64,000 bases of DNA from Neurospora tetrasperma FGSC 2508 (GCF_000213175.1 NW_009799179.1:7487981-7551980), one strand, 5' to 3'. Numbered from the stretch's first letter, positions 22,226-34,085 are shown. Notes: generated by a model from the sequence alone, not told the origin. Translations and numbers: made by a program.

Positions 22226-23384
22226 GATACGAGCATGGCGGAAGTCAAATACGAAGGCCGGGAATGGTAGTCCGCCAGAGGGTGAGAACAGAACCTTGTT
22301 AGGCGAGAGGGCTGACCTATCGGATGATGGTGTAAACATGGAGCTTTAAACGCTGGACCAACAGAACAGAACGCAAGTTAACGACCATCCCCTACCCTGA
22401 CCTTTACGCGATACTTCAGGAGGTGCGTTGATTGGCTGGGTTGTTAGAGGTGTTCATCACCAATAGAGAACTACCTATGGACAAGAGGGTGCGCTTTGTG
22501 TTACGCTGATATTACGGCAGCCACTGAGATTTCGGGACCTGCCTGATGCCGCAGCCTCGCTGACGTATCACTTGACAACCTCCCGATGAATTGAGGATTG
22601 GGTCTGGTTTACTCGTCAAGTCTACAATTATGACAATGACAAGATGAGCCATTTACAATTCATGCATTTCTCTCTACTCTTTCAATTTGCCTCATCCCAT
22701 TACCTATTCAATCTACACAAGACTCGGACGACATAATCACTATTCTAGGAATCAGCACGTTAGAGGTAGACATTCGCCTGTTCCCTTCGAAACGTGTTCA
22801 TGTGATTGCACCTACACCCACGGGTCTTGAAGTTGATCGTCAGAGTTTCTTGGTTATATTTTCGACAACTGATTGACGACCGCAATATGATGACCCAGGC
22901 TATGTGATCTCAGCCGCAGCCATAGCCGTCTCAGGTCACCACCAAGGTGTGTCTTGCACGTCAATGTCCCGTTCGATCATTCGGCGAGACCCGCTCACCC
23001 TGTCCCGTCACTGTCAGCCAAAGAGCCCATCCCGCCTTCCCATCACACTTGCTCGGAACATGATGTCATTTATCTTATCGCCAAACGCAACTTCTGCCTC
23101 AACACTCACGATTATCATAAAGAAGCCTGCAAGATATATTTGGCAAATCCGTGTCACCGTTGATCACCGGGTGGGATTCTCATAGTCTATTTGAACCCCA
23201 GCAATGGATTTCAAATGAAGTGGCTGGCATACTTGGAATGTTTTAACTCGTTTACATTGGGAACCAGAACCATCACATGCTATTGGTGCTGTTCTCCTGG
23301 CCCTCAACAACAGGAAAGTGGTTTTGGAGATTTCGTGCATGCACTTAATCAGCAGGTGCAGTGCAAGATCGACACAAGTACAAA
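22226..23384. other. Intergenic region
   Basis: The 3' flank of the complex I gene and the upstream region of the ATP-grasp gene. Short chance frames only; nothing else recognised. Confidence 0.55.
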
Positions 23385-25208
23385 ATGAGCGGCATTCCGT
23401 GCACTTACCTTCACTTCAGTCCATCCACAATGAGGATCGTGACTATCCGGCACCTCATCCGTCGTTTCCCAACCACAGTCTTCAATAGTCCTCCAGCATC
23501 TGTCCTCTCCCCCGGAAGACCCTATACAACAACCAAGCCACCACCTCTAAAGAAAACAGCAACCACCACCCCGAAAATGGGTTCCGCTACAATAAACCTT
23601 CCCACCATCCACCTCGACACCACCCTGACGGATCTCTACAAGCTCGCCGACCCCTCCACCGCGCACCTCCGCCTCGGCTTCGTCCTCTGCGGCGTCAACT
23701 CCGCCATCGCCCTGACCCCTTCCTTCCCTCGCAACAAGAAATATCTTTACCAAGACAGTCCCTTCAACAACATCCCGCCCGCCGAGCTCAAAGATGCTGC
23801 CGCCTCGTTAACCATAACAGAGCTCCAACGCTCCATAGCCCTCAAATACCTTTCGCTCATCCCCCAACGCGACGCCTTCATCACCGGCGGCCCACACACC
23901 CCCACCATCTTCTTCAACGTCTCGCCCGGCTCCGCCTTGCAAGAGGCGCACGACCGGCACGAGGCCGAAGCGACGATTGCTGTTCTGAGCCCTGAGCAGA
24001 GGCCGAAATTGGTATTCTGTTCCGGACCCGCCGAGATACCTGTAAAAGAGCTAGGGATTGACAGGTTAGCGGTCAAGGTCATGCTTGATGACTTGGAAAG
24101 AAAGGGGTATCCGTTGGTGGTGAACCAGGAGACTCAGTGGTTTTTGAACAGCAAGGCTGGACTTGCTAAGTCGGGGCTGCCGACGCCGAGGGCGGAGGTG
24201 GTTGATGTTGAGGGGCTTGTACCGCCGTTGGCGGGTGGGGAGTGTTGTGAGGTTTGTCGGGCGGAGGATGATGTGGTGGGGAAAGGTGGCATGAGGTTTG
24301 TCCCTGCGGGGTGTAAAGGGGCCAGGGGACGGTGGGTGGGAGAGCAGATGAAGAGGATCGTGGAGAAAGTGGATGCTAGACAGGTACCGTTTGTGTTCAA
24401 GACCCAACAGACGTTTGGCGGGGCGGGGACGTGGGTGGTTAGTGATGAGGAAAAGAAGCGGGAGTTGGTGAAGAAGTTAATGGATGACGAGACCGGAGTG
24501 TTGAGGAAGCTTCTGTCGCAGGTGACTGCTAAAAATCAGCAGATGAAGCCCGGGTCGGTGGTGCTGAGCGAGATGGTGCGCGATCCCGTGGGGGACTACG
24601 GGGTGACATTTTTGGTGAGAAAAGGAGGGGAGGCGACGTTTTTGGCGGCGTCGGAGCAGATGATTAATGAGGATAATGCGTGGATTGGTAGTACGATAAA
24701 TTACGCGCGCCAGGAAAGGCTGAAGGAGAAATTTGAGGGGATCATGAGGCAGACTGCTGAGTGGGTGGGTAAGCATGGATACATTGGACCCGTGGGGATT
24801 GATGTTTTGGAGACGAAGGATATTCCAAAGGATGAACTGGTTCAAGGGAACGGCATTTCTTCCGCGGATGGCGAGAAGACGGCGCAGTATATTGTTGACT
24901 TGAACGTGAGGACGTCGGGATCGCTGGCGTTGCCGTTGCTCAAAGGTCACTTTACGAGCAGGGGTATGACTTGTGCGAGCAGTTTCTCTACCACGCTGCG
25001 GGGGTCGAGGAAGCAGTTTATGGAGACGTGGAGGGAGGAGTTTGAAACTGGGCGGATGCTGATCATGGCATGGTACGAGGATAATACAGGCAACGAGGAA
25101 AAGGAGGTGGAGAGTATTGGCGATGTGGTGGTGGGCGGGAAGGATGAGAAGGATTTGCAGGATCTGATGAAGAGGGTGAGGGAGAGTACTGAAGAGGTGA
25201 CGTTTTGA
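23385..25208 (+). CDS. ATP-grasp domain protein (fungal 'solid-state culture-specific' type)
   Basis: A single exon of 607 aa from the first ATG (23385). The family is widespread in ascomycetes and carries the label of a protein expressed on solid culture; its substrate is unknown. The ATP-grasp part is seen in LAVKVMLDDLERKGYPLVVN (about 227-246), QVPFVFKTQQTFGGAGTWVV (Lys and glycine-rich loop that grip ATP), VVLSEMVRDPVGDYGVTFLV, and the C-terminal metal-ligand strand YIGPVGIDVLETKD ... IVDLNVRTSGSLALPLL (acidic and Asn ligands). Three in-frame ATGs are possible: 23385, 23430 and 23577. The second begins MRIVTIRHLIRRFPTTVF, which looks like a mitochondrial presequence; the third (MGSATINLPTIHL) gives a plain cytosolic form of 543 aa. 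No introns are needed. Confidence 0.85.
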   Translation: MSGIPCTYLHFSPSTMRIVTIRHLIRRFPTTVFNSPPASVLSPGRPYTTTKPPPLKKTATTTPKMGSATINLPTIHLDTTLTDLYKLADPSTAHLRLGFVLCGVNSAIALTPSFPRNKKYLYQDSPFNNIPPAELKDAAASLTITELQRSIALKYLSLIPQRDAFITGGPHTPTIFFNVSPGSALQEAHDRHEAEATIAVLSPEQRPKLVFCSGPAEIPVKELGIDRLAVKVMLDDLERKGYPLVVNQETQWFLNSKAGLAKSGLPTPRAEVVDVEGLVPPLAGGECCEVCRAEDDVVGKGGMRFVPAGCKGARGRWVGEQMKRIVEKVDARQVPFVFKTQQTFGGAGTWVVSDEEKKRELVKKLMDDETGVLRKLLSQVTAKNQQMKPGSVVLSEMVRDPVGDYGVTFLVRKGGEATFLAASEQMINEDNAWIGSTINYARQERLKEKFEGIMRQTAEWVGKHGYIGPVGIDVLETKDIPKDELVQGNGISSADGEKTAQYIVDLNVRTSGSLALPLLKGHFTSRGMTCASSFSTTLRGSRKQFMETWREEFETGRMLIMAWYEDNTGNEEKEVESIGDVVVGGKDEKDLQDLMKRVRESTEEVTF

Positions 25209-26262
25209 TCGATCGTTAGACGAACACTCAGATGGCTCAGTGTGCTACTCGGCGTGCAAAATGTCCAAGTTGAACTGACACCCGACCACAAATGACTACA
25301 TATCTTGCGGCTCTCTAGTCTATGGGTCTAATTCGCAATCAGGTCATGATTGTATCTACCAGCTCGCCTGGCCCACTATGAAGGGTGGTTAGGAATATCA
25401 AGAAACTTTACAAAAACTGATGATGGCTGATGGGATAGAGGTAGCCAGCCGCTTGTGTACTACGATGTTCGGTTCAGCATCCCCGCACAACTGGATCAAC
25501 TTGCTCGATGTATGAATGCATTATGGCCTTGAGATATGTTGGCAGATATTACAGCCAGATGGTGTAGCAGGCTTAGAAACTCTGGAGTAGTTTGGTAAGA
25601 TGTTGGTTCCTCTGGCGCTGATAGATATGGGTATAAGGACTCACTCCATCTACAACTTAGATGGTTACCCTTATAGCATTCGATGTGGGAACTACCTCAA
25701 CATTAGGATTATGTTATCTAATATGTAGCACAGAGGTTTCCTACGAATTGTTTGGTGTCCCCTACCCCCTTATGCCCCCCTCTAAAACATATAACCTGAG
25801 GCTATATACAAATATCCAATCCCTTTGGTACAAATAGATGCAGTCAGACGCCACAAATCAAAGAAGGACGGTACGTGAGGCAGCTGATACCAATACTTGA
25901 TAACCTAAGAGGAATCGAAAACAGTTAGGTTGAGATCTCTGAGTACCAGATCAGAGATGCTTATTTGGTAAAGCAAACAGTTGATGTGATATTAATCCAG
26001 CTATGGGAATCGTCAAATGAGTTTCTGGATGTCGAGTGATGTAGTCTGAAGGCGAGAAACTGGTTCACCTAAGACGCCTGAGAAAGTTCGCACGCCCATC
26101 ACCTTTCCTAATTCGGGCCTTACTCTATTCCATTGTTACGACTCACTCAAAACCTCCGATAATTCAAATCATTGCTTGCAAACAAGCCTAGCGAAGTGTG
26201 CAGAAAGGAAACTCACCGAGGAGAACCTAACATGGAAAGAACCGAATCGATCCCAGCCCATA
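25209..26262. other. Intergenic region
   Basis: About 1 kb, somewhat A+T-richer than its neighbours, without a frame worth naming. It precedes the decayed transporter gene. Confidence 0.55.
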
Positions 26263-27479
26263 ATGGCACCAGAACCATTCATGATAGGAAAATGGCCACT
26301 TCCAACAGGTCAACGACCGGGAGTAGACATCTCGCCAGAGCTCTTTGGAAAACCCCTACCTCACCCCCAAAATCCTTCATGTCGGCGACTACATCAGGCG
26401 GTTTGCTAACCCGATTGCGCTTGGCTTGGCTTTGTTGGTATGCGTTTTTCTGTGTTGTGCTGTGTTGTGCTGTACTTCTCACGGCAGTTTTTCTCTTGAG
26501 TTGCTCATGGTCATGATGTAGCCGGAAAGACTAACAAGCTTCTGGCTGATTCACTTTTGAAGTTTCGTCATCTTCTAAGTTTACCTTCTCCATGGTTTTC
26601 ATGGGATGAGGTGGTGAGCAAGATCTCTCGTCTGTTGTGTAAGTCATTACTTCATAGTCTCTTCTTCTACATCTTTCGGCTTGTTTGTCACTGATCGTGG
26701 AAGTAAACAAAGACATATCATTGTTCGTCGACCCTCGCCCTCCTCCTCGTCGCCATGGTCTTCGAATGGGTCATGGACAGCTTCTCCCCTATGGTGGTTA
26801 TGGGTCTCTTCGCCGTCTTCCGGATGCCACTCGGGCTTCTGCAGTTGCCCACACTCCAGTTTGATGCGCCTCATAACACCACTTCGAACCCTACCGTCGG
26901 CGCGTTGACACCCGAGTATAACGCCGTGATTGCATTGTATTTAACGTTTTGGGGGTTTTGCGTTGCCTACATCTTTATCTTTACCTGCAAGACTGATACC
27001 GTCCTTGCGCTACCTTGTGATCCCTCGAAATTGACGTTAGCGTAATGACTTGACACAGACGTAAGCGGGATTAAGAGTGTTGGTCGACAAATGTAAATGC
27101 ATCTCTACTGCTTCTCAACATCATTGCCCCTACCCACGCCTTCATACAGAATTAATTACGCGGAGTTCAAATTCGAGAGATCGTACGGAAATCTTTCTGC
27201 TGGTTATTCTGGCTTGTTGGGCGCTGAGCGGGGCGTATTGGAGGGTTGATGAGGGGAAGTTTGAGGTAGCGGGGAGGTTGCAGAAGATGAGTTCTGCTCC
27301 CTGTCATTCAGGACAGACTTGATGATTACGTAAATGCTCCTTCTCTCTTCACTCCAACCTTTCTTTCCTGAACAGGGAGGCGGTGCCCTGCTGTTTGATG
27401 TAGCTCTTCTTCACATGTCTTTCATTAGGAGATGCGAATCACTGTGAAACTTCCCGTCGGCGACTTGAGCCACTTCTGA
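26263..27479 (+). pseudogene. Decayed GPR1/FUN34/YaaH-family (acetate transporter-like) gene
   Basis: Pieces of a Gpr1/FUN34 membrane protein lie in the right order but in changing frames. They are an N-terminal MAPEPFMIGKWPLPTGQRPG; KILHVGDYIRRFANPIALGL (26369-26428), the family signature around NPAPLGL; LALLLVAMVFEW leading to VMDSFSPMVVMGLF (from about 26730), matching the EWxxGNTFPxVVFG block; LTPEYNAVIALYLTFWGFCV; TEIFLLVILACWALSGAYWR (about 27180-27240); a GGALLF piece (about 27380); and the C-terminal VKLPVGDLSHF with TGA at 27477-27479. Introns could explain some frame changes (one GTATGC donor at 26438), but the first piece runs into the signature piece with no plausible intron, and the conserved segment between the signature and the EW block was not found. 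In the EW block the usual Gly-Asn is Asp-Ser. An active gene with unusual splicing or assembly errors is the alternative. Confidence 0.6.
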
Positions 27480-28357
27480 CCCAGGACTGATGTTGAGCTG
27501 GCGGCTGCGAAGCATCGCGACTGATGCGATGGCGAATGAGTGGGATTCGATTCGAGGAGAACGTATCTACGAGAATAATGGAGACTGGAGAGCGGTTGAG
27601 AAATAATCCATGTACAGTGGAAGACGTTCAGTCATTGATGCATACCCCCAATAACTCGGGGCAGTCTGGCAACTCCATCAAATTTGCAATGCACTCTGCA
27701 TAGTAGTATAGTCCCGAGGCGCCGTATGTACCCATCATGCACATCAAGCCGGCGTGTTCAAGTAGATAGGCTGGATAAGATGATGGTCCATTCCTTGGAC
27801 CTCCCGTGCCTCTGACGTTTTAGAAACGGCTGATGATCGATGGATACTACTTAACATCATGCGATCTCTACCTCAAAATCTCAGCTGTGACAAGGACATC
27901 ACCTACACAGAGAAGGGGTGTGTCTCTCCGCTTTCTTGCATCACTTTCGCCCTTGCGATCGAAGCTGAGTGTTCATGTCGTCGCTGTGCAGCTGTTGCAA
28001 CTTCCCAGGGTCCACTGTCTTACAAGTCCACCGATGGGTGGAGTTCCGCAGTGGGGTCAAGGTGACAGGCAGGCACCGGGGCTGCTTCCCTGCCGCTAGA
28101 CGCTGATTTGCCGGTTCCCCTCAAATTCGATGAAAAGGGAAGGCGCACCAGCACCAATTTCGTCAGTGGTTGCAGGGGTCCTAGAATCGATTTCGTCATG
28201 ACTTTCACTATTCTCCGTCGCTCTTACCACTGCAATAAGTTAGGATGATCTCGATGGGATGCATTGTTGACTTCCATGCCTGCATGAACTTCAGTATAAA
28301 ATAAGTTTCCTCTGTCGAGGTTCACCTTTTCCCCCTTTCCTTTCCTGACCTTAGACA
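27480..28357. other. Intergenic region upstream of the SDR gene
   Basis: No gene seen. The last 40 bases before the SDR start are C/T-rich (about 28320-28350), a common fungal start-region feature. Confidence 0.5.
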
Positions 28358-29437
28358 ATGATTCAATCTCTACCCACACGCTTCCTCAGACCCTCCACCA
28401 GGACTCTTCTTTCCGTAACCAGAACAAGAGCACTTAACACCACTGCGCGAACCACTCTAGCGACCGCGATTAGTTCATCCAAACCTTCCAGAACCAGTTT
28501 TCCATCCTCTCTCCACCAACAATCTTACACAATGTCGACCGGAACCAAGTCGGCCTCCGCTGCCAGCCACGCCGAGCTGAACCGCAACTCGCTCTTCAAC
28601 CTCGCGGGCCGCGTCGCCCTCGTAACCGGCGGCGGCACTGGCATCGGGCTTATGGCCACACAAGCTCTCGCCGTCAACGGCGCCAAGGTGTATATCGCCG
28701 GCCGCAACAAGGAGAAGCTGGACAAGGTGGTGGAGATCTACAACAAGGACGTCGAGGGCGAGATCATCGCCCTGCAGGCAGACGTGACTAAGAAGGAGGA
28801 CATTGCCGCTCTGGTCAAGGAGATCGAATCCCGCGAGAAGTGTCTTTGCATCTTGGTCAACAACGCCGGCATTTCCAGCTCGAGCGTAACCACCGAGGCC
28901 AGCGACCCCAAGGAGCTCAAGCACAACTTGTTTGATAACGAGAACGCTACTTTTGACGACTGGACGGAGACATACCGTACCAATGTGGCTAGCATTTACT
29001 TCATGACCTCCGCATTTTTGCCCCTCCTACAAGCTAGCACCCAGCGCCACCCAGGCTGGTCCGGCACTGTGGTCAACATCAGCAGCATCAGCGGCCAGGT
29101 CAAGTCAGCCCAGCACCACTTCAACTACAACGCCAGCAAGGCGGCGGCCGTTCACCTGAACCGCATGCTAGCCGCCGAGATCGCCAACGCTGGGCTCAAG
29201 ATTCGCATCAACAGCATTGCGCCTGGTGTCTTCCCTAGCGAGATGACGGCCGAGGAGAGCGACGAGTTCCAGAAGAGCCATATCCCCAAGGAGAAGTATG
29301 AGGACAAGTTCCCGAGTGCTCGTCCTGGCCGCGATATCGATATGGCGCAGGCGGTACTGGCGTTGGTGTCGAACCAGTTCATCAATGGCGAGACGTTGGC
29401 CGTTGATGGTGGGTACAAGTTGGCTGCTGGACTCTAA
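28358..29437 (+). CDS. Short-chain dehydrogenase/reductase, RhlG/FabG-like, probably mitochondrial
   Basis: A classical NAD(P)H-dependent SDR of 359 aa, single exon. After the N-terminal extension the Rossmann motif VALVTGGGTGIGL lies at about residues 87-99, the DVT segment near 140, CILVNNAGISSSS at about 164-176, the catalytic Ser region VVNISSISGQVKSA, and the YNASK pair with catalytic Tyr and Lys (about residues 252-256). The C-terminus INGETLAVDGGYKLAAGL is typical. The first 58 residues are rich in Arg, Ser and Thr with almost no acidic residues, so they look like a mitochondrial presequence; a second ATG at 28532 (MSTGTKSASA) would give a cytosolic form. An insertion after NNAG (TTEASDPKELKHNLFDNENA) resembles fungal proteins annotated as rhamnolipid-type 3-oxoacyl-ACP reductase; substrate is unknown. 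Confidence 0.9.
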   Translation: MIQSLPTRFLRPSTRTLLSVTRTRALNTTARTTLATAISSSKPSRTSFPSSLHQQSYTMSTGTKSASAASHAELNRNSLFNLAGRVALVTGGGTGIGLMATQALAVNGAKVYIAGRNKEKLDKVVEIYNKDVEGEIIALQADVTKKEDIAALVKEIESREKCLCILVNNAGISSSSVTTEASDPKELKHNLFDNENATFDDWTETYRTNVASIYFMTSAFLPLLQASTQRHPGWSGTVVNISSISGQVKSAQHHFNYNASKAAAVHLNRMLAAEIANAGLKIRINSIAPGVFPSEMTAEESDEFQKSHIPKEKYEDKFPSARPGRDIDMAQAVLALVSNQFINGETLAVDGGYKLAAGL

Positions 29438-30912
29438 AAGGGGGTTTGATAATGTTAATGTTAATGGAGGAAGGGATGTTATTTAATGACATGATTGCAT
29501 GTATGATAGCGTGTTATCCTGTTCCTGTGCGGTAGCGTGCCCCAGGGACAGAACATCCGGCTAGGGGCTGGACGGAGATCTATTTACCTAGCATTGCGAT
29601 GCAAGGTGTAATGAAGTACGACATTTACCTTTTGACATCAATTACCATGCCATGAACAGTGCAAACTCAATCACTGCGTTCTTCGTTGTACATATTACCA
29701 TTACAAATGCCACGTCTTTCCGAAGAAATTATTTCGCCCCCCCCTACGTACTAAAATCATGTTGGTTTGTAATCAACGCAGGTCCAAAAAATCCGGAAGG
29801 ATTGCTCCCAAGAATTACCCTGTCAACCGAACTACGACACAAGTAAAATTCAAATCCATCATCCACACACAAATCGAGCTGCACTGATCTACCATGTACA
29901 CCCAGTTCAAGGCAAAGTGCTAAAAACTCTCTCACGGGGAGGACTTTGTGAACGGCATTGGCAAAAAGTACTCGAATTAAGATAACTACGTGTATCAAGC
30001 GACAGTCTGCAACCATCATCCTCTTACAAGTCGAATTGATTTTGATGTTCAATTGAAAGCACATCGATGTTACCCATCAATAAAGCAAATCTTCACGAGG
30101 TAAATTGCGTCTGTTGATTTGATCTCATTCATTCCATCATAAAACGCTGTTCAATAGCTACATTCCCGAGCTGTCCATCATCAACGTGTAAACCGTTCAC
30201 TTATAAAAACAAAGTGGATGGCACAGCTTCTACCCATGTGCTAGGCCAAGTAAAAGCAAATCATAAGGAACAAAGAAAATGGGGGGTATAATGTCGTTAA
30301 AACCGTTAGCAGTCTTCCTCCTCCCTCCAATCCCTCCATGTTGTGCTATGTTGTCCATCTCCGGTGACATGCAAAAGAGTAAGTAACAGAGATCCTTCCT
30401 TTCTCCCTTTCCGTAATTGACCGATTCCATGAAGAAAATCCCGTGAACAAAATTTCTCCGAAGCGAAAGGGGTCAGGCTGTCCCAGACAAAGCAAGAAAA
30501 AAAAAAGATGTCGTGATACGAGTGAGCCAGGGAGGAAAAACCAAAGCCGGAGCCTACTGACCAAACCAACCGACCCAATCGATATTGATCGTTAAGTACA
30601 AGCCATGAAAATGCAAAAGTGTTCGTTATGTGATCAGGAGCAATTTAAAAAAGAAAAAAAAGAGAAAAGCAATAACTAGTGCAAGAAAGTAGAGTGATTC
30701 CACAAGCCAAACTCCGGGGGTATATCCAGGGCCATGAAAAGGGGGTAAAATCCCGAACCAAGTCATCAATCTAGCCAGCCGTTTCACCAACCATACCAGT
30801 GAGTGGGGTGTACCATGCGCCAGGAAAATGCCAAAATGAGCAATTGTGGAAATGGCAAGTTATGAAAGACAACCCGATTGGACAGAACCATTGCATCCAG
30901 GACTGGAGGCTC
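29438..30912. other. Convergent intergenic region
   Basis: The SDR gene and the SWIRM gene point toward each other across 1.5 kb. Only 3' flanks and chance frames are seen; A-runs occur near 30500 and 30650. Confidence 0.5.
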
Positions 30913-32121
30913 TCAGTTATACAGAAACCTCTCAATGTGCTTAGGGTCAAGCCAGCCAACCCTTTCGTACGCCGTCCACAGCTTCGATGCCTTGTTCACA
31001 TCGATCTTGCACGCTTGCTGAGCGTCTGTCTTGCGAAACTCCTTGCCAATTTTGGCACACTCAATGCGTCTCATGAAGATGCGCCTCTTGCTCGTGAGAT
31101 AGGTCGCACAATCCAGGCGAAGGGCGGCGGCAAGGCTGAGCTCCTCATCATGGAGAAGGGCCCTATTGGGATCTTTGCTCAAGTCAAGCGCGTTACCCTT
31201 CCAGTCGACCTTCAGACAGCCGGGTGTGTTGGGCAGCGTCAAAATGCTGGGTGTGTAGTCGGGAAGAGCGTCGAAATCCTTGTCCTCCCTGTTTGGTGCC
31301 ACTGTTCGCACCCTAGGTTCAGGTGTGGCGCTAACACGTGCCGTCTGTCGAGAGTGCGTAGGAGTTGCCCGAATCGGTCGAGGGTTTTGGGCCGGTGCCT
31401 TGGTGACTCTGGGCTTCTGAACGCGGCCAATGCTGCTGGTTCTCGCCACCTGAGGTCTCGGAGCCGGAGCCGAAGGTTGAGCGGCGGGCAAAATCGTTGG
31501 AAGCTTGTTAACTATGGGCCGTGCTTTCGTATGGTTCTTCTTGTCAGCTCGCAGATACTGGCGCTCCTTGCGAAGCCAGTCCCGAGGATCCTTCTGCCAC
31601 ATCTTCAGGCACTCCGACTTGAAAAAGAGCACCAGCTCGTACTCCTCCGGCTTCGGGGGCGATGTGGCGCGTACAATGCTCTGGGGTCGAGAAGCAATGT
31701 GATTGTTGACCAAGTCATCGAGCGGCTCGGCTGAAGGAACCGATGGGACGAAGAGCGGCTCAGAAGGAGGACTGGCAGCGGATTCGGGAGCAGGATATAG
31801 GATCGGGTCGTTGTCCGAAATGGAAAGGCGAGGGTCCGTTGTAATTGAGTTTCTCGCCCTAGTATAGGGGGAGATGGGAGGAGATATGGGCGGGTTCGGT
31901 CCCAGCTGCCTGCTTGCAGCGGACATGGGCTTTGAGGGTGGCATTGCGGCGTCACGAAGGTTGAATGTCTCGTAAGGAGCTGGACCAGGAGGAGACATGA
32001 GGTTGCTGATGTCAAACGGCCGCTTGGGCTTGGAAGAAGTCGAAGTGGATGACATTGGCATCATAGTGTAATCCATTGGGAACAATGCTGGCTGTAGGAC
32101 TTTGTCGTTCTTGCCAGACAT
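30913..32121 (-). CDS. SWIRM-domain protein (Fun19-like)
   Basis: A single exon of 402 aa from ATG 32121 (MSGKNDKVLQPALFPMDYTM). The frame stays open upstream to about 32319 but without another ATG. Most of the protein is low-complexity and Pro/Ser-rich. A short conserved block, YELVLFFKSECLKMWQKDPR, lies near residues 160-180. The C-terminal about 90 residues form a SWIRM-type helical domain: DWKGNALDLSKDPNRALLHD, EELSLAAALRLDCATYLTSK, RRIFMRRIECAKIGKEFRKT, then DVNKASKLWTAYERVGWLDP. SWIRM domains occur in chromatin proteins; the yeast Fun19 and fission yeast Laf proteins have this same order of disordered N-terminus and terminal SWIRM. Nuclear, histone-deacetylase-linked function is therefore inferred from family only. 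Confidence 0.85.
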   Translation of the reverse strand: MSGKNDKVLQPALFPMDYTMMPMSSTSTSSKPKRPFDISNLMSPPGPAPYETFNLRDAAMPPSKPMSAASRQLGPNPPISPPISPYTRARNSITTDPRLSISDNDPILYPAPESAASPPSEPLFVPSVPSAEPLDDLVNNHIASRPQSIVRATSPPKPEEYELVLFFKSECLKMWQKDPRDWLRKERQYLRADKKNHTKARPIVNKLPTILPAAQPSAPAPRPQVARTSSIGRVQKPRVTKAPAQNPRPIRATPTHSRQTARVSATPEPRVRTVAPNREDKDFDALPDYTPSILTLPNTPGCLKVDWKGNALDLSKDPNRALLHDEELSLAAALRLDCATYLTSKRRIFMRRIECAKIGKEFRKTDAQQACKIDVNKASKLWTAYERVGWLDPKHIERFLYN

Positions 32122-34085
32122 TATGGCAAGGTTTGTTGCCCTTTGTGAGATGCTGAGGGATGGAATGTTCGTCCTGCTGACTTTGGAAGGAGCGTAGTAC
32201 TTGAAAACGTCTCGGGCGGATATCGACGGTTGATGGGAGATGTATGGAAGGACTGGTTCGTGGATTTTGTATGGTGGTGTTCTTCGGATGGGTGGCGAAC
32301 GATGGGTTGATAGCGTCAATGGGTGACGATCAAGGACCGATAGGGTTTATGAGTCGAGCTGGTGCCTGGCATGAGCTTCAATGGCAGTGACTGGTGGACT
32401 GGGAAGATCCTTGACGGTTCCAATCGGTCGCGAAGATGATAGCCGTCCGGAAAAAGTTGTAGAAGAGGAAGAAGCCGACAGTGTTCCTGGTGATCAAGAG
32501 GCGTTTAAGAACAGTCGCGCAACGTCAGGCAGCCAGTGCTTTGTGCGATTGTTGTTTGGGCAATTATTGTTCGTCAGTGTTTGAATAGCGTTGAATGGCC
32601 GGATAAGGCCTGCGTTTTGCTGTCAATTCGACGAGTGCTACACAATGCGAGCCAACACTACATGATCCTGCGTCTGGGTATTGTGCGATGTCTTCCTTAT
32701 TGTTCGAGATGCTTGCCACCATTCGTTGCCATTCGGGTTGGCGGGGGGGTGGTTGAGGGTATCGAAGTGGAACAATAGGAACGTCTCTATTCTGGGCCCC
32801 GGTAGCAAGTGTGGAGTAGTGGTTTGAGATTCCAGCGGCCGGGACTTGGTCTGGTGCTGAGATGACAGTTGAGGTCCAGTCAAAGTTCGGGCTGCGCTGC
32901 GTTTTAACGGTGCACCGTGCAGCCCCAGTCTAGCGCCCCGCTGCTAGGGGTTGGTAGGGACACTTTGTATTAGTAACGGGATGGAAGGTAACCTTGATGA
33001 GATCCCGTCCGTCAATAGAATCGAAGCAGCTGGAACCCGAGAGGGGAAGGCTTGCGTCGGCGGAGCAGGCAGTGCTTCCCAATTGAAACCTGAATAATAG
33101 CGATAGCTGAAGAGCGTTCATCCAATTGACAAGTCAGCTATGTAAGTCAATGGGAAGTAACAATAGCAAAATTTGGAATGGTGGCGGGGTGGAGGGTGAG
33201 ACGGTGGAAGAGAAAGAAAGAGGGGAGATTTTGCAAAAGAGGTAGCAGAGCAAGCAGAAGTAGGAAACCGAAGAGAGGCAACGGCCCAGGGCGGTAGGGC
33301 ATACGGGCATGTAGAAAGGATGCCGGGCATGTGCAAAACATGCGGCACTACAGCCAGAAGGAGCGGGCCACCCCCTCCCACTGCCATGCCTCCCTCTCTG
33401 CCTGCTTCCGCTCACCTTCACATCGCCGCCGACAGGGAGATGCACCAAAAGTTCCATGTCGAACTGTGTCGGTACCTCCTGCCACGCGGGGGTATAAGCG
33501 GCCAAGGTACCCAAGCCAGCAAGATGTACCTGGACAAGTATAGTGTAGCTGAACTAGGTACCCCAACTTCACAGTCCGTCGGTAATCCGATTAGGATGCG
33601 TGCGGGATATGCGATGCGATACAGGTTACACACCGTCGGACCCAAAGATAAAGAAGGTCTGTGACCTTCCCCATCACAGCCAGGGCAGCTGAGACTCAGC
33701 ATGATATTGATTTGTCGCAATGGCAATGCTTTCTTGGTTCCCGTCAACTGGAACTTATGGATCCTGACCTCATCAAGTCATCACCTTCCCATTATCCCAT
33801 ACAAATTCTGGCTGCTGCTCTCGCTTTCGATGCTAGGCTTCAAGCGACTGACGCGGCCATTGTAGAACCTCACCTCTGCTGGGGCACGGAAACCCAAACA
33901 GTGGGGCAGAGGGCATGGGGCGCTTACACTTGATTGAGCTGAGCATCCTGAGGGACCTGAGCAGGCTAAGTGCAAACATAGGTACTACTACTACATACCT
34001 TATGGATCCCTTCATCACTCACCATGTTCGCTCTTTTTCGCGGGGGGACTCGTGTGCCTGTTCACTGTGTTTCCCAAGTTCCAAC

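Noticed and set aside
32122-32319. N-terminal extension of the SWIRM protein
   Set aside because: The extra open frame starts with TTG and has no ATG before 32121.
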